From: Pseudomonas sp. PSE14
GTDB lineage: Bacteria > Pseudomonadota > Gammaproteobacteria > Pseudomonadales > Pseudomonadaceae
Assembly: GCF_029203285.1 (NCBI RefSeq)
Contig: NZ_CP115669.1
Span: 3,844,001 to 3,908,000, forward strand
Length of the DNA: 64,000 nucleotides
Reading direction: 5' to 3'
The notes under the pieces are model-generated. The model was not told the DNA's origin. It did not search any database and was given only the letters and a program-made list of their open reading frames with translations. This document shows, piece after piece, positions 51,558-62,637 of this stretch. The position numbers and the translations under genes were made by a program. Every line of letters begins with the position of its first letter. Positions within the stretch are counted from its first letter, which is position 1.

Positions 51558-52154
51558 ATGCGCCCGCTCCTTCTCCTGAACATGACCTTGATGGTCGCCC
51601 TCGCCGCTCCGCTATGCGAAGCCAGGGAACCTGTAATAGCCCCCCATGGCTACAAGGCTGCCGCCAGCCTGTCGCGCACCTCCCACGCCAAGGTGGACAA
51701 GCGTAATGTCCCTCGCCTGCACCGTGCGACCGCACGCCCTCTTCAGGCCGGGGTGCACGACAGCCAGCGTACCAGCAATTCCCGCGTGGTCGCCCGTGCC
51801 CGGCAGTTGATCGGCGTGCCCTACCGCAGTGGCGGCACCTCGGTGGCGGGCGGTTTCGACTGCAGCGGGCTGCTGGTCTACCTGTTCCGTACCGAGGCCG
51901 GCACGAAGCTGCCGCGTACGACCGGAGAAATGATCCAGGCTGGCGGCACGCGCATCGGCCGTGACGAACTCAAGCCGGGCGATGCCGTCTTCTTCAATCG
52001 CAACGGTCGCGGCCGCACCAGCCACGTCGGGTTGTACATCGGTAACAACCAGTTCATCCACGCGCCCAGCTCCGGCGAACGCATCCGCCAGGACTCCCTG
52101 GACAACAGCTACTGGGAGCGCAGCTACACCACCGCTCGCCGCTTCCGCGGCTGA
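51558..52154 (+). CDS. exported NlpC/P60 peptidase (tandem paralogue)
   Basis: A 198-residue enzyme with a signal peptide and an insert of Lys/His/Arg-rich sequence (about 40-75) before the NlpC/P60 domain. Cys102 in FDCSG, His156 and His168 are in the same positions as in the upstream paralogue, and the C-terminal half (RTSHVGLYIG...SYTTARRFRG) is nearly identical, indicating a tandem duplication. The ATG at 51558 lies 29 bp behind a run of AAGATAG. It probably acts in cell-wall remodelling. Confidence 0.9.
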   Translation: MRPLLLLNMTLMVALAAPLCEAREPVIAPHGYKAAASLSRTSHAKVDKRNVPRLHRATARPLQAGVHDSQRTSNSRVVARARQLIGVPYRSGGTSVAGGFDCSGLLVYLFRTEAGTKLPRTTGEMIQAGGTRIGRDELKPGDAVFFNRNGRGRTSHVGLYIGNNQFIHAPSSGERIRQDSLDNSYWERSYTTARRFRG

Positions 52155-52159
52155 GCCAT

Positions 52160-52182
52160 CGGGACACCCGTCGGGTGTCCCG
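52160..52182. terminator. hairpin between the NlpC/P60 and opmB genes
   Basis: CGGGACACCC-GTC-GGGTGTCCCG, a 10 bp stem without a T-run, between two convergent genes. Confidence 0.65.
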
Positions 52183-52213
52183 CTGAGCGCGCTGATCGAC
52201 GACTGATGACGGA

Positions 52214-53686
52214 TCAGTCCCGTACCGCCTGGCCTTCCTCGGCAATCTTCGCCGCATCCCAGCCACCGCCCAGGGCGGCGATCAGTTGCACGCTGGCGGT
52301 CAGCCGGCTGCCCTGCAGGGTGAGCAGGGTGCGCTCGTTGGACAGCGCGCTGGTCTGGGTGGTGACCACGTTGCTGTAGTCGATGGTGCCGGCCTTGTAC
52401 TGGTTGAAGGTCAGGCGCAGCGCCTCGCGGGCGGCGTCCAGCGCTTCCTGCTGCACGCCGCTCTCCTCTTCCAGCACCTTGAGCTGGACCATGTAGTCCT
52501 CCACTTCGCGGAAGCTGTCGAGCACGGTCTGCCGGTAGCTGGCCACGGTCTGGTCGTAGCTGGCCTCGGCCTGCTCCACCTGCGAGGCGATCAGGCCGCC
52601 GTCAAACAGGGTCATGGCGAACTGCGGGCCGATGGACCAGTAGCGGTTGGGCGTCTCGATCCAGTTCTGGAAGCTGCCGCTGCGGTAGCCGCCGGCGGCA
52701 GTGAGGGTCAGGTCGGGGAACCAGGCGGCCTTGGCCACGCCAATCTGCGCATTGGCGGCGATCACCTTGCGCTCGGCCGAGGCCACGTCCGGGCGACGCT
52801 GCAACAGCTCCGACGGCAGCAGCGCCGGTACCTGCGGCAGCGCAGGGACGGCGTCCACGGCGGCCAGGGAGAACTGCGCCGGCGGCACCCCGACCAGCAC
52901 GGCGATGGCGTGCTCCAGCTGGGCGCGCTGGTATTTCAGGTCGATAGCCTGGGCCTCGGTGCTTTTCAGTTGGGTGCGCGCCTGGGCCACGTCGGCCTTG
53001 GTGACGATGCCGGCGTTGTACTGGTTCTCGGTGAGCTTCAGCGAGCGCTGGTAGGCGACCACGGTGTCGTTGAGCAGCTTGATCTGTCGGTCCATCACCC
53101 GCAGTTGCAGGTAGTCCTGGGTCAGCTCCGACTGCAAGGACAGGCGCGAGGCGGCCAGGTCCGCGGCGCTGGCGTCCATGCTCGCGGTGTCGGCTTCCAG
53201 CTGGCGGCGCAGCTTGCCCCACAGGTCCAGCTCCCAGCTCACGCCGAGGCTGGCGTCGTAGCTGTTGGAAATACCACCGCCGCCACCGCTGGCCACGGTG
53301 GAGCCGTCGGGCAGGCGCACGCTGCCGCCGCTGCCGGTGCCCTGGCCCGAACGCGTCTTGCCGGCATCGGCGCTGATGGTGGGGAAGAACGAGGCGCGCG
53401 CGCCCTTGGCCAGCGCGCGGGCCTGGCGGTAGGACGCCACCGACTGCGCCAGGGTCTGGTTGGCGGCGACCAGGCGGGTCTGCAGGTCGTTCAGCGTGGC
53501 GTCGCCATACAGTTCCCACCAGGCACCATGGTTGAAGCCGTCCTGGGGCTTGGCCAGTTGCCAGCCCTCACCCTCCTTGAAGCTGGCGGGGACCGTCAGC
53601 TCGGGGCGCTGGTAGTCCGGACCGATGGCGCAACCGGCCAGGGCCACGGCCAGCACCAAAGGAAGCAGGGAACGAGAGCGGATCAT
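52214..53686 (-). CDS. opmB: OpmB, outer-membrane channel of the MuxABC efflux system
   Basis: A 490-residue OprM/NodT-type lipoprotein: lipobox LAGC with Cys19, followed by [37 protein letters not shown] starts the first efflux-protein repeat. The frame runs open far upstream through the RND gene, but the start must be the ATG at 53686 because it overlaps the muxC stop by 4 bp and begins a lipoprotein signal. Last gene of muxABC-opmB. Confidence 0.92.
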   Translation of the reverse strand: MIRSRSLLPLVLAVALAGCAIGPDYQRPELTVPASFKEGEGWQLAKPQDGFNHGAWWELYGDATLNDLQTRLVAANQTLAQSVASYRQARALAKGARASFFPTISADAGKTRSGQGTGSGGSVRLPDGSTVASGGGGGISNSYDASLGVSWELDLWGKLRRQLEADTASMDASAADLAASRLSLQSELTQDYLQLRVMDRQIKLLNDTVVAYQRSLKLTENQYNAGIVTKADVAQARTQLKSTEAQAIDLKYQRAQLEHAIAVLVGVPPAQFSLAAVDAVPALPQVPALLPSELLQRRPDVASAERKVIAANAQIGVAKAAWFPDLTLTAAGGYRSGSFQNWIETPNRYWSIGPQFAMTLFDGGLIASQVEQAEASYDQTVASYRQTVLDSFREVEDYMVQLKVLEEESGVQQEALDAAREALRLTFNQYKAGTIDYSNVVTTQTSALSNERTLLTLQGSRLTASVQLIAALGGGWDAAKIAEEGQAVRD

Positions 53687-56600
53687 ACGGGTGTCTCCAG
53701 GGCGCCGTCGGTACGCACGCCGCGCTTCTTGTTGACCCAATGGCGCAGGCGGTCGAGGTAGAGGTAGACGACGGGGGTGGTGTACAGGGTCAGCAACTGG
53801 CTGCCGATCAGGCCGCCGACGATGGTCATGCCCAACGGGCGGCGCAGCGCGGCATCGCCGCCGACGCCGAAGATCAGCGGCAGCGCGCCCAAGATGGCGG
53901 CCAGGGTGGTCATCATGATTGGCCGGAAGCGCTTCATGCAGGCTTCCAGGATCGCGTCGCGCGGCGACAGCCCGAGAGTACGTTCGGCGTCGAGGGCGAA
54001 GTCGATCATCATGATCGCGTTCTTCTTCACGATGCCGATCAGCAGGATTACCCCGATCAGCGCGATCAGCGACAGCTCGGTGCGGAACAGCATCAGCGTG
54101 AGCAGCGCGCCGACGCCGGCGGAAGGCAGCGTCGAGAGGATGGTCAGCGGGTGCACGTAGCTCTCGTAGAGGATGCCGAGCACGATGTACACCGACACCA
54201 GCGCCAGCAGGATCAGCCAGGGCATGTTGTTCTGGGTGTCCTGCACCGCGCCGGCGTTGCCTTCGAAGGTGGCCTGGATGTCGATGGGCAGGTGCAGCGG
54301 CTCCAGCGCCGCCATCACCGCGTCGCGGGCCGGGCCGATCAGCGCGCCGGGTGCCAGGTTGAAGGAGAAGGTGGTCGCGGCGAACTGTCCCTGGTGGTTG
54401 ACCGTCAGCGGCGCGCGGCTCGGCTCCACATGAGCGAAGGCCGACAGCGGCACGCGCTGGCCATCGCTGCCGATCACGTAGACCTGGCGAAGCTCCTCGG
54501 GCGACTCCTGATAGGGCTGATCCACCTCCATCACCACGTGGTACTGGTTCAGCGGGTTGAAGATGGTCGAGACCTGGCGCTGGCCGTAGGAGTTGTTCAG
54601 CACCGCATCCACCTCGGCGACGTTCACCCCGAGGCTGGCGGCGCGGTCGCGGTCGATCACCAGGCGGCTCTGCACGCCCTTGTCCTGGGCGTCGCTGTTG
54701 ACGTCCACCAACTGCGGCACCTTGTTCAGCACCGCCTCGACCTTGGGCCCCCACTCGCGCAGCAGGGCCAGGTCGTCGCTGCGCAGGGTGAATTCGTACT
54801 GGGCGTTGCTCTGCCGGCCGCCGATGCGCACGTCCTGGCCGGCCTGCAGGTAGAGCGTGGCGCCGGGAATCTTCGCCAGCTGCTTGCGCAGGCGGTTGAC
54901 GATGACCTCCGCCGAGTCGCGCTCGCCGATGTCCTTCAGGGTGACGAAGAAGGAGCCGGTGTTGCTCGACTGCCACTTGCCGCCGCCGACGAAGCCCACC
55001 ACGTTCTCCACCCCCGGATCGGCGGAGAGAATCTTGCGGAACTCGGCCATCTTCTGGTCCAGCGCCTGGAACGAGATGCTCTGGTCGGCCACTGCAAAGC
55101 CACGCAGCCGTCCGGAGTCCTGCTGCGGCAGGAAACCCTTGGGCACCACCACGAACAGGTAAACGTTCAGCGCGATGCAGCCGAGCATGATCACCACCAT
55201 CAGCCGCGAATGCTCCAGCGCCCAGCTGAGGCTGGCGCGATAGCGCAGCATGAAGGCGACGAAGTAACGGTTGCTCTGGCGTGCCACCGAGGCCTTCTGC
55301 GGTCGTTCGATGGGCTTGAGCAGCCGCGCGCAGAGCATCGGCGTGAGGGTCAGGGACACCACCAGCGACACCAGGATCGCCGCCGCCAGGGTCACCGAGA
55401 ACTCGCGGAACAGCCGCCCGGTGATGCCGCCCATCAGCAGCAGCGGGATGAACACCGCCACCAGCGACAGGGTCATCGACAGCACGGTGAAGCTCACCTC
55501 GCGGGCACCGCGAATGGCCGCCTTGAGCGGCGGGTCGCCCTCCTCGATGCGCCGGGCGATGTTCTCGACCACCACGATGGCATCGTCCACCACGAAGCCG
55601 GTGGCGATGATCAGCGCCATCAGCGACAGGTTGTTCAGCGAGAAGCCGCACAGGTACATGACCGCGAAGGTGCCCACCAGCGATACCGGCACCGCGAGGC
55701 TGGGGATGAGCGTGGCGCGGCCGTTGCGCAGGAACAGGTAGACCACCAGGATCACCAGCATCACCGAGATGATCAGGGTCAGTTCGGCCTCATCCAGCGA
55801 GGAGCGGATCGACGGGCTGCGGTCATCCATCACCGAGAGCTTCACCTGCGGGCCGAGCACATCCTGGATCACCGGCAACTGCTCATGGATGGCGTCGGTG
55901 GCCTCGATGATGTTGGCGCCCGGCTGGCGGGTGATGATCAGTAGCACCGCCGGCAGGTTGTCGGAGAAGCCGGCGTTACGCACGTCTTCCACCGAGTCGG
56001 ACACCTTCGCCACGTCCTTCAGGCGCACCGCCGCGCCGGTCTCGGCGTTGTAGTGGACGATCAGCGGTGCATATTCGCTGGCCTTGCGCAGCTGGTCGTT
56101 GGAGTCCACCTGCCAGTGCCGCTCGCCGAATTCCAGCGCACCTTTCGGCCCGTCGGCATTGGTGTTGTCGATGGCGGTGCGCACGCTGTCCAGGGAAATG
56201 CCGTACTGGCTGAGCTGGTCCGGGTTGACGTCGACCCGCACCGCCGGCAGCGAGGAGCCGCCAATGCTCACCTGCCCCACGCCCTTCACCTGCGCCAGCT
56301 TGGGCGACACGATGGTCGAGGCCAGGTCATACATCTGCCCACGGGTATAGGTATCCGAGGTCAGGGTGAGGATCATGATCGGCATGTCCGACGGGTTCGC
56401 CTTGCGGTACGTCGGGTTGTTCGGCATGCCGGTGGGCAAAAGGCTCGCCGCCGCGTTGATCGCCGACTGCACCTCGCGCGCGGCGCCGTCGATGTCCTTG
56501 GACAGGTCGAACTGCACGATGATGGTGGTGTTGCCCAAGGAGCTGCTGGAGGTCATGTCGGTGACCCCGGCGATGCGTCCGAGCGCGCGTTCCAGCGGCG

Positions 56601-56796
56601 TTGCCACGGTGGAGGCCATGGTTTCCGGACTGGCGCCGGGCATCGCCGCCTGCACCAGGATGGTGGGGAAATCCACGTTGGGCAGCGGCGCCACCGGCAG
56701 CAGGCCGAAGGACAGGATGCCGGCCAGCATCAGCGCCAGGGTCAGCAGGCTGGTGGCGACCGGGCGCAGGATGAACGGGCGCGACAGATTCATCAC
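53683..56796 (-). CDS. muxC: MuxC (MdtC-like) RND efflux permease
   Basis: A 1037-residue RND protein resembling Mdt[45 protein letters not shown] is the family start, and helix 4 carries the Asp pair in [22 protein letters not shown]. In P. aeruginosa MuxB and MuxC act together as two different permeases in one pump. Four-base overlaps link it to muxB and opmB. Confidence 0.93.
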   Translation of the reverse strand: MMNLSRPFILRPVATSLLTLALMLAGILSFGLLPVAPLPNVDFPTILVQAAMPGASPETMASTVATPLERALGRIAGVTDMTSSSSLGNTTIIVQFDLSKDIDGAAREVQSAINAAASLLPTGMPNNPTYRKANPSDMPIMILTLTSDTYTRGQMYDLASTIVSPKLAQVKGVGQVSIGGSSLPAVRVDVNPDQLSQYGISLDSVRTAIDNTNADGPKGALEFGERHWQVDSNDQLRKASEYAPLIVHYNAETGAAVRLKDVAKVSDSVEDVRNAGFSDNLPAVLLIITRQPGANIIEATDAIHEQLPVIQDVLGPQVKLSVMDDRSPSIRSSLDEAELTLIISVMLVILVVYLFLRNGRATLIPSLAVPVSLVGTFAVMYLCGFSLNNLSLMALIIATGFVVDDAIVVVENIARRIEEGDPPLKAAIRGAREVSFTVLSMTLSLVAVFIPLLLMGGITGRLFREFSVTLAAAILVSLVVSLTLTPMLCARLLKPIERPQKASVARQSNRYFVAFMLRYRASLSWALEHSRLMVVIMLGCIALNVYLFVVVPKGFLPQQDSGRLRGFAVADQSISFQALDQKMAEFRKILSADPGVENVVGFVGGGKWQSSNTGSFFVTLKDIGERDSAEVIVNRLRKQLAKIPGATLYLQAGQDVRIGGRQSNAQYEFTLRSDDLALLREWGPKVEAVLNKVPQLVDVNSDAQDKGVQSRLVIDRDRAASLGVNVAEVDAVLNNSYGQRQVSTIFNPLNQYHVVMEVDQPYQESPEELRQVYVIGSDGQRVPLSAFAHVEPSRAPLTVNHQGQFAATTFSFNLAPGALIGPARDAVMAALEPLHLPIDIQATFEGNAGAVQDTQNNMPWLILLALVSVYIVLGILYESYVHPLTILSTLPSAGVGALLTLMLFRTELSLIALIGVILLIGIVKKNAIMMIDFALDAERTLGLSPRDAILEACMKRFRPIMMTTLAAILGALPLIFGVGGDAALRRPLGMTIVGGLIGSQLLTLYTTPVVYLYLDRLRHWVNKKRGVRTDGALETPV

Positions 56797-59700
56797 CCGC
56801 GCTCCGCCGGGTCGATGCTGTTCACGTCAAGGCCATGGCGGCCGCGCCAGTCCGCCCAGCGCGCGGCGAGGCGGTCGAAGTACAGGTAGATCACCGGGGT
56901 GGTGAACAGGGTCAGCAACTGGCTCAGCAGCAGCCCGCCAACCATGGTTACACCCAGCGGCTGGCGCAGTTCGGCGCCGGCGCCGCCGGCGAGCATCAGC
57001 GGCAGCGCACCGAGCAGCGCGGCCATCGTGGTCATCAGGATCGGACGGAAGCGCAACAGGCAGGCCTGGTAGATGGCCTCATGGGGCGGCTTACCCTCGT
57101 TGCGTTCGGCGTCCAGGGCGAAGTCGATCATCATGATCGCGTTCTTCTTCACGATGCCGATCAGCAGGATGATGCCGATGATCGCCACGATGCCAATGTC
57201 CTGCCCCGCCAGCATCAGCGCCAGCAACGCGCCCACGCCCGCCGAGGGCAGCGTGGAAAGGATGGTCACCGGGTGGATGAAGCTCTCGTAGAGGATGCCC
57301 AGCACGATGTACATGGTGACGATGGACGCCAGCACCAGCAGCAGGGTGTTCGACAGCGACGACTCGAACGCCTGCGCCGCGCCACGGAAGCTGCCTTGCA
57401 GGCTCACCGGCAGCTCCATCTGCGCCTCGACGTCGCGGATCGCCTGCACCGCCTCGCCCAGGGCGACGCCCTTGGCCAGGTTGAAGGAGATGGTCGCGGC
57501 CGGGAACTGGGCGATGTGGTTGACCGCCAGCAGGGTGTGGCGCTCCTCGACCTTCGCCAGGCTCGACAGGCGCACCTGGGTGCCGTCGCTGGCGGGTACG
57601 TAGAGGTTGTCCAGCGACTGCGGGCCGATCTGGAATTGCGGCGCCACTTCCAGCACCACGCGGTACTGGGTGGCCTGGGTGAAAATGGTGGAGATCAGCC
57701 GCTGGCCGAAGGCGTTGTACAGCACGCTGTCGATGCTCGACAGGCTCACACCCAGGCGCGAGGCGGTGTCGCGGTCGATGTTGATGTAGGCCTGCAGGCC
57801 CTTGTCCTGCCAGTCGCTGGCGACGTCGGCCAGCTCTGGCAACTGCTCCAGGCGATCCACCAGTTTCGGCACCCACTCGGCGAGCACCTCGGGGTCGGCG
57901 TCCTGCAGGGTGAACTGGTACTGGGTGCGGGCGACACGGTCTTCGATGGTCAGGTCCTGCACCGGCTGCAGGTACAGGCGGATGCCGGGGACCTTGTCCA
58001 GCTCCGGCTGCAGACGCTGGATCACTTCGCTGGCGGTGACGTCACGCTCGGCATGAGGCTTGAGGTTGATCAGCAGGCGCCCGGTATTGAGGGTGGCGTT
58101 GCTGCCGTCGACACCGATGAAGGACGACAGGCTTTCCACGGCCGGGTCCTGCAGCACCACCTTGGCCAGGTCCTGCTGGCGGCCCGCCATGGCCTGGAAG
58201 GAAATCGACTGCGGCGCCTCGGCGATGCCCTGGATCACCCCGGTGTCCTGTACCGGGAAGAAGCCCTTGGGCATGACCACATAGAGCAGCGCGGTGAACG
58301 CCAGGGTGCCGACGGCCACCAGCAGGGTCAGTCCCTGATGGCGCAGGACCACGCGCAGGGCGGCCGCGTAGCGCTCGATCATGTGCTCGATGAAGCGCCC
58401 GGCGGCGCGGGCGAAACGCCCTTCCTTCTCCGGCTCGACGTGGCGCAGCAGCTTGGCGCTGAGCATCGGTGTCAGGGTCAGGGAAACGAAGCCGGAAATC
58501 AGGATGGCCACCGCCAGGGTGATGGCGAACTCGCGGAACAGTCGCCCCGCCACGTCGCCCATGAACAGCAGCGGGATCAGCACGGCGATCAGCGAGAAGG
58601 TCAGCGAGATGATGGTGAAGCCGATCTGTTTCGAGCCCTTGAGCGCAGCCTCCAGCGGCGGGTCGCCCTGCTCCAGGTAGCGCGCGATGTTCTCCACCAT
58701 GACGATGGCGTCGTCCACCACGAAACCGGTTGCGATGGTCAGCGCCATCAGCGTCAGGTTGTTGATCGAGAAACCGGCCAGGTACATCACGCCGAAGGTG
58801 CCGATCAGCGACAGCGGTACGGCGAAGCTGGGGATCAGCGTCGCGGAAATGTTGCGCAGGAACAGGAAGGTGACCATCACCACCAGGCAGACGGCGAGCA
58901 GCAGTTCGAACTGCACGTCCGCCACCGAGGCGCGGATGGTCGTGGTGCGGTCGGTGAGCACCGTCACTTCGAGGCTGCCCGGCAGGGTCGCCTGCAGTTG
59001 CGGGAGCATCTTCTTGATGCTGTCCACCACCTCGATGACGTTGGCCCCCGGCTGGCGCTGGATGTTCAGCACCACCGCCGGCGAGGTATTGGCCCAGGCG
59101 GCCAGGCGCACGTTCTCGGCATCGTCCTCTACGCTCGCCACGTCACGCACGCGCAGCGGCGAGCCGTTCTTGTAGGCGATGATCAGGTCGCGGTAGGCGT
59201 CGGCGGACTTGAGCTGGTCGTTGGCGTCCAGGGTAGAGGAACGGGTCGGGCCGTCGAAGCTGCCCTTGGGGCCGTTGAGGTTGTTGTTGGTGACGGTGGT
59301 CTGCAGGTCCTGCAGGCTCAGGCCGGCCGACGCCAGGGCCGCGGGGTTGGCGCGGATGCGCACGGCCGGACGCTGACCGCCGCTGATGCTGACCAGGCCG
59401 ACGCCGGAAATCTGCGAAATCTTCTGCGCAAGACGGGTGTCCACCAGGTCCTGGATCTGCGGCAGCGGCATGTCCGTGGACATCACAGCCAGGGTCAGGA
59501 TCGGCGCATCCGCCGGGTTCACCTTGCTGTACACCGGCTGGTTCGGCAGGTCCTTGGGCAGCAGGCTCTGCGCGGTGTTGATCGCCGCCTGCACCTCCTG
59601 CTCGGCCACGTCCAGGTTCACCTGCAGGCTGAATTGCAGGGTGATCACCGAAGCCCCGCCGGAGCTGGTGGAAGACATCTCGTTGAGGCCGGGAATCTGC

Positions 59701-59915
59701 CCCAGCTGGTTCTCCAGCGGCGCGGTGACCGAGGAGGTCATGATGTCCGGGCTGGCGCCGGGGTAAAGGGTCACCACCTGGATGGTCGGGTAGTCCACCT
59801 CCGGCAGCGCCGAGATCGGCAGGAAGCGGTAGGCGATGATCCCCGACAGCAGGATCGCCACCATCAACAGCGTGGTGGCGACCGGCCGCAGGATGAACAG
59901 GCGGGACGGGTTCAT
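56793..59915 (-). CDS. muxB: MuxB (MdtB-like) RND efflux permease
   Basis: A 1040-residue RND protein resembling Mdt[48 protein letters not shown] starts the protein, and the Asp pair lies in [22 protein letters not shown]. It overlaps muxA and muxC by 4 bp each, so the operon is tightly coupled. MuxABC-OpmB exports aztreonam, macrolides, novobiocin and tetracycline in P. aeruginosa and influences virulence. Confidence 0.93.
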   Translation of the reverse strand: MNPSRLFILRPVATTLLMVAILLSGIIAYRFLPISALPEVDYPTIQVVTLYPGASPDIMTSSVTAPLENQLGQIPGLNEMSSTSSGGASVITLQFSLQVNLDVAEQEVQAAINTAQSLLPKDLPNQPVYSKVNPADAPILTLAVMSTDMPLPQIQDLVDTRLAQKISQISGVGLVSISGGQRPAVRIRANPAALASAGLSLQDLQTTVTNNNLNGPKGSFDGPTRSSTLDANDQLKSADAYRDLIIAYKNGSPLRVRDVASVEDDAENVRLAAWANTSPAVVLNIQRQPGANVIEVVDSIKKMLPQLQATLPGSLEVTVLTDRTTTIRASVADVQFELLLAVCLVVMVTFLFLRNISATLIPSFAVPLSLIGTFGVMYLAGFSINNLTLMALTIATGFVVDDAIVMVENIARYLEQGDPPLEAALKGSKQIGFTIISLTFSLIAVLIPLLFMGDVAGRLFREFAITLAVAILISGFVSLTLTPMLSAKLLRHVEPEKEGRFARAAGRFIEHMIERYAAALRVVLRHQGLTLLVAVGTLAFTALLYVVMPKGFFPVQDTGVIQGIAEAPQSISFQAMAGRQQDLAKVVLQDPAVESLSSFIGVDGSNATLNTGRLLINLKPHAERDVTASEVIQRLQPELDKVPGIRLYLQPVQDLTIEDRVARTQYQFTLQDADPEVLAEWVPKLVDRLEQLPELADVASDWQDKGLQAYINIDRDTASRLGVSLSSIDSVLYNAFGQRLISTIFTQATQYRVVLEVAPQFQIGPQSLDNLYVPASDGTQVRLSSLAKVEERHTLLAVNHIAQFPAATISFNLAKGVALGEAVQAIRDVEAQMELPVSLQGSFRGAAQAFESSLSNTLLLVLASIVTMYIVLGILYESFIHPVTILSTLPSAGVGALLALMLAGQDIGIVAIIGIILLIGIVKKNAIMMIDFALDAERNEGKPPHEAIYQACLLRFRPILMTTMAALLGALPLMLAGGAGAELRQPLGVTMVGGLLLSQLLTLFTTPVIYLYFDRLAARWADWRGRHGLDVNSIDPAERG

Positions 59916-61222
59916 TCGCTCTTACCGCTGTCCTGGACCGGATTGTCCGAGCCGAACGGCTTGGCGGTGCTCTTGTCGCCGGCCTGATCGGCAGCCTCCT
60001 GAGCCTTTTCGTCGGAGGCGACGATGTTCATGCGCATGCCGTCGCGCAGGCGGTCGGTGCCCTGGACGACCACGCGATCGCCCTCCTTCAGGCCCTCCGT
60101 CACCACCACGCGCTCGTTCTCGCTGGTGCCCAAGGTAACCAATTGGCGCTTGGCCTTGTCCTCCTCCCCGACCAGGTAGACGTAGGTGCCGTCGTTGCCG
60201 CGCTGCACGGCGTTGGCCGGGATGGTCAGCACGCCCTGCAGGGTCTCGGCGAGCAAACGTACGTTGACGAACTGGTTGGGGAACAGCTTGTGGTCGTCGT
60301 TATCGAAACCGGCCTTGAGCTTGACCGTGCCGGTGGTGGTGTCGATCTGGTTGTCCAGGGTCTTGAGCACGCCGCTGGCGAGGGTCTGGTTCTGGTTGCG
60401 GTCCAGCGCCTGCACCGGCACTGGCTTGCCGCTGTACAGCTCGCGGGCGATGGTGCCGAGCTGCTGCTGCGGCAGGCTGAACACCACGGAGATGGGCTTG
60501 ACCTGGGTGATCACCACCAGCGGCGTGGTATCGCCGGAGGTGACCAGGTTGCCCACGTCCACCTGGCGCAGGCCGACGCGGCCGGAGATGGGCGCGCGCA
60601 CCTGGGTGAATTCGAGGTTGAGCTTGGCGTCGCTGACCTGGCCCTGGTTGGTTTTCAGGGTGCCTTCATACTGGCGCACCAGCGCTTCCTGGGTGTCCAG
60701 GGTCTGCTTGGCGATGGAATCCTCGGCATACAGGCCCTTGTAGCGCGCGAGGTCGATCTGCGCGTTCTTCAATTGCGCCTGGTTCTGCAGCAGCGTGCCC
60801 TGGGCCTGATCCAGCGCGGCCTGGAACGGACGCGGGTCGATCACCGCGAGCACATCGCCGGCCTTCACTTCCTGACCTTCCTGGAACGGCACCTTGACCA
60901 GCTGGCCGCTGACCCGCGCGCGGACGTTGACCGTGTTGTAGGCCGTGACGGTGCCGAGGGCGTGGTAATGCACCGGCAGGTCACCCTTGACCGCGGGCGC
61001 AACGCTGACGGTCACCGCCGCGCCCTGCCCCGCCGCCATCTGCCCCGGGCCCGGCCGCCCGCCGCGTCCGCCGCCCTGGGCTGCCGGCGCCCCGCTGGAC
61101 GTCGAGTGCAGCCACATGATCAGCCCCACCACACCGGCGAAGATGATCGCAGTGAAGAGCCAGGGGCGCAGGGTGCGGAGTTTGGAGGGCGTTCCATTGC
61201 TTGGGGTCATGGTCGTCGTCAT
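59912..61222 (-). CDS. muxA: MuxA, periplasmic adaptor of the MuxABC efflux system
   Basis: A 436-residue RND adaptor anchored by an N-terminal hydrophobic segment (about 20-38), not a lipoprotein, as in MdtA. A Gly-rich linker ([17 protein letters not shown]) precedes [46 protein letters not shown], the lipoyl domain start. The C terminus is charged and disordered-looking. First gene of muxABC-opmB; 4 bp overlap with muxB. Confidence 0.92.
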   Translation of the reverse strand: MTTTMTPSNGTPSKLRTLRPWLFTAIIFAGVVGLIMWLHSTSSGAPAAQGGGRGGRPGPGQMAAGQGAAVTVSVAPAVKGDLPVHYHALGTVTAYNTVNVRARVSGQLVKVPFQEGQEVKAGDVLAVIDPRPFQAALDQAQGTLLQNQAQLKNAQIDLARYKGLYAEDSIAKQTLDTQEALVRQYEGTLKTNQGQVSDAKLNLEFTQVRAPISGRVGLRQVDVGNLVTSGDTTPLVVITQVKPISVVFSLPQQQLGTIARELYSGKPVPVQALDRNQNQTLASGVLKTLDNQIDTTTGTVKLKAGFDNDDHKLFPNQFVNVRLLAETLQGVLTIPANAVQRGNDGTYVYLVGEEDKAKRQLVTLGTSENERVVVTEGLKEGDRVVVQGTDRLRDGMRMNIVASDEKAQEAADQAGDKSTAKPFGSDNPVQDSGKSE

Positions 61223-61373
61223 GGCGAAAAGAAAAGAGGATAGCGAGGCTGAACGATAAGCACAGCAAGGCCGCAGGCAAAGTCTCTTTACCCGCTATTT
61301 ACCTTTGATTTACCGGAGGTTACGAATTTTCCAGGACGTTGCGACCCGGATCGGCCGGAAGGGTTCCGACCAG

Positions 61374-61401
61374 CCGGACCGACCCTGCGGGGTCGGCCCG
61401 G
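61374..61401 (-). terminator. hairpin after tpx
   Basis: CCGG-A-CCGACCC pairs with GGGTCGG-C-CCGG across TGCG, 22 bp after the tpx stop codon and upstream of muxA. No long T-run follows on the minus strand. Confidence 0.6.
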
Positions 61402-61423
61402 TTGTGTCATCGGCGCCGGGGTA

Positions 61424-61924
61424 TCAGTTCAGGGCGGCGATGGCGGCGGCGTAGTTCGGCTCGTCGGCGATTTCGCCAACCAGCTCGCTGTGCAGCACCT
61501 TGTTCTGCTCGTCCAGCACCACGACGGCGCGGGCAGCCAGGCCAACCAGCGGGCCGCTGGAGATGGCCACGCCGTAGTTGGCGAGGAACTCACGGCCACG
61601 CAGGGTGGACAGGTTGACCACGTTCTCCAGGCCTTCGGCGCCGCAGAAGCGCGCCTGGGCGAACGGCAGGTCGGCGGAAACGCACAGCACCACGGTGTTG
61701 GCCAGCTTGCTCGCCTCGGCGTTGAACTTGCGCACGGAGGTGGCGCAGGTCGGGGTGTCGACGCTGGGGAAGATGTTCAGCACCTTGCGCTTGCCGGCGT
61801 AGGTTTCCAGGGTGACGTCGGAGAGGTCGCCGGCGACCAGCTTGAGAGCCGGAGCCTGCTCGCCTTTCTGCGGCAGCTTGCCATCGACGGAAACCGGATT
61901 GCCCTTGAGGGTGACTTGAGCCAT
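61424..61924 (-). CDS. tpx: thiol peroxidase
   Basis: Tpx reduces hydrogen peroxide and alkyl hydroperoxides with thioredoxin in the periplasm or cytoplasm. The 166-residue product has the atypical 2-Cys peroxiredoxin signature [17 protein letters not shown] with peroxidatic Cys60 and resolving Cys94 ([12 protein letters not shown]). The start ATG at 61924 gives the canonical [16 protein letters not shown]1 has tpx near muxABC-opmB (PA2532, from memory). Confidence 0.96.
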   Translation of the reverse strand: MAQVTLKGNPVSVDGKLPQKGEQAPALKLVAGDLSDVTLETYAGKRKVLNIFPSVDTPTCATSVRKFNAEASKLANTVVLCVSADLPFAQARFCGAEGLENVVNLSTLRGREFLANYGVAISSGPLVGLAARAVVVLDEQNKVLHSELVGEIADEPNYAAAIAALN

Positions 61925-62102
61925 TGCTTGGGTCCTTCTGGTGAGGGGTGGCAGCGCTGGCGGAATGCCAACACCGCCCGAGGATTCGGGGCCGGGGGGC
62001 AAATCCTAGCACGACTTGTCTGAGTGGAATGCTCGGGATATCCGGGTGCGGCTTCCTGCGGCGGATTTCCTCGGATATATCGACAGCGAAACCTGGCCCC
62101 CT

Positions 62103-62162
62103 GTAGGAGCCCGCCGTGCCCGCGAAGTTCTTGCTCTTCGTAGGAACGGACTCCGTCCGCGA
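62103..62162. repeat. two short palindromes upstream of copy E
   Basis: GTAGGAGCCCGCCGTGCCCGCG at 62103-62124 is degenerate, and a GGAACGGACTCCGTCCGCGA palindrome follows at 62143-62162. They belong to the 713 bp gene-free gap 61925-62637, which is filled by these palindromes, structured copy E and an interrupted palindrome. Confidence 0.65.
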
Positions 62163-62170
62163 TGCTCTTC

Positions 62171-62511
62171 GTAGGGCGAATAACGCCTAAGGCGTTATCC
62201 GCCGTCTTGTTCGGAGTTACTGCGCCGCATCGACGTGTGCTGAGAGATTTTGTTTCGCCCCCTCGGGCGAGTCCCTTTTGGGGCCCAAAAGGAACCAAAA
62301 GGCCTCGCCCCTGCATCCGGTTTTTCGCTTAGGCGAAAAATGCCCTCGCTCCATCGAAGTTTCAGGGGCACGAACTAGGCGTCCCCCTTGACGGGCCATC
62401 CATGGCCCAACGACGCTCTCGCGGCGTCCATGCCGCTCAACCCCTGAAACTCCGATTCCACTCGGCCTCCTGAAGGGGCGCTCCGGTGCGTGCGGATATT
62501 TCTCTGGAAAC
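62171..62511 (-). repeat. long structured intergenic repeat, copy E
   Basis: Oriented as copies B and D. The closing helix GTTTCAGGGG/CCCCTGAAAC is kept, and one loop-side base of the GCGGCATGGA(C/T)GCCGC hairpin differs. The GAA-capped hairpin is replaced by TTTTTCGC-TTAG-GCGAAAAA (62321-62340), again fully paired. The next stem is CCTTTTGG/CCAAAAGG with a 3-base loop. AACTAGGCGTCCCCC interrupts the arm of the GGGCCATGGATGGCCC hairpin (62373-62387). Confidence 0.85.
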
Positions 62512-62544
62512 CCTTAAGAGCCAGAGCTGTGCGGTGCGAATGCT

Positions 62545-62586
62545 TTCGTAGGAGAGACGGGGGCGCCTAGCCCTTGTCCGCGAAAT
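62545..62586. repeat. palindrome interrupted by a CTAGGCGCCCCC motif
   Basis: The palindrome that elsewhere reads GTAGGAGCGGACCTTGTCCG is broken here by about 15 bp containing GGGGGCGCCTAG (62559-62570), the reverse complement of CTAGGCGCCCCC. The same motif interrupts structured copies C and E. Confidence 0.7.
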
Positions 62587-62637
62587 CTTGCCACTGCCCC
62601 ACGCTTCAGGATGAACGCCTGTAGGACCGAAGCCCCC

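Noticed and set aside
52214..55651. Single 1145-residue frame spanning opmB and part of muxC
   Set aside because: The part upstream of 53686 is a frame-shifted shadow of muxC. The OpmB lipoprotein signal begins at 53686 and overlaps the muxC stop codon.
53740..55944. 734-residue plus-strand frame under muxC
   Set aside because: Antisense shadow rich in His, Gln and Arg with no domain.
56835..59987. 1050-residue plus-strand frame under muxB
   Set aside because: Antisense shadow; MuxB on the other strand has complete RND motifs.
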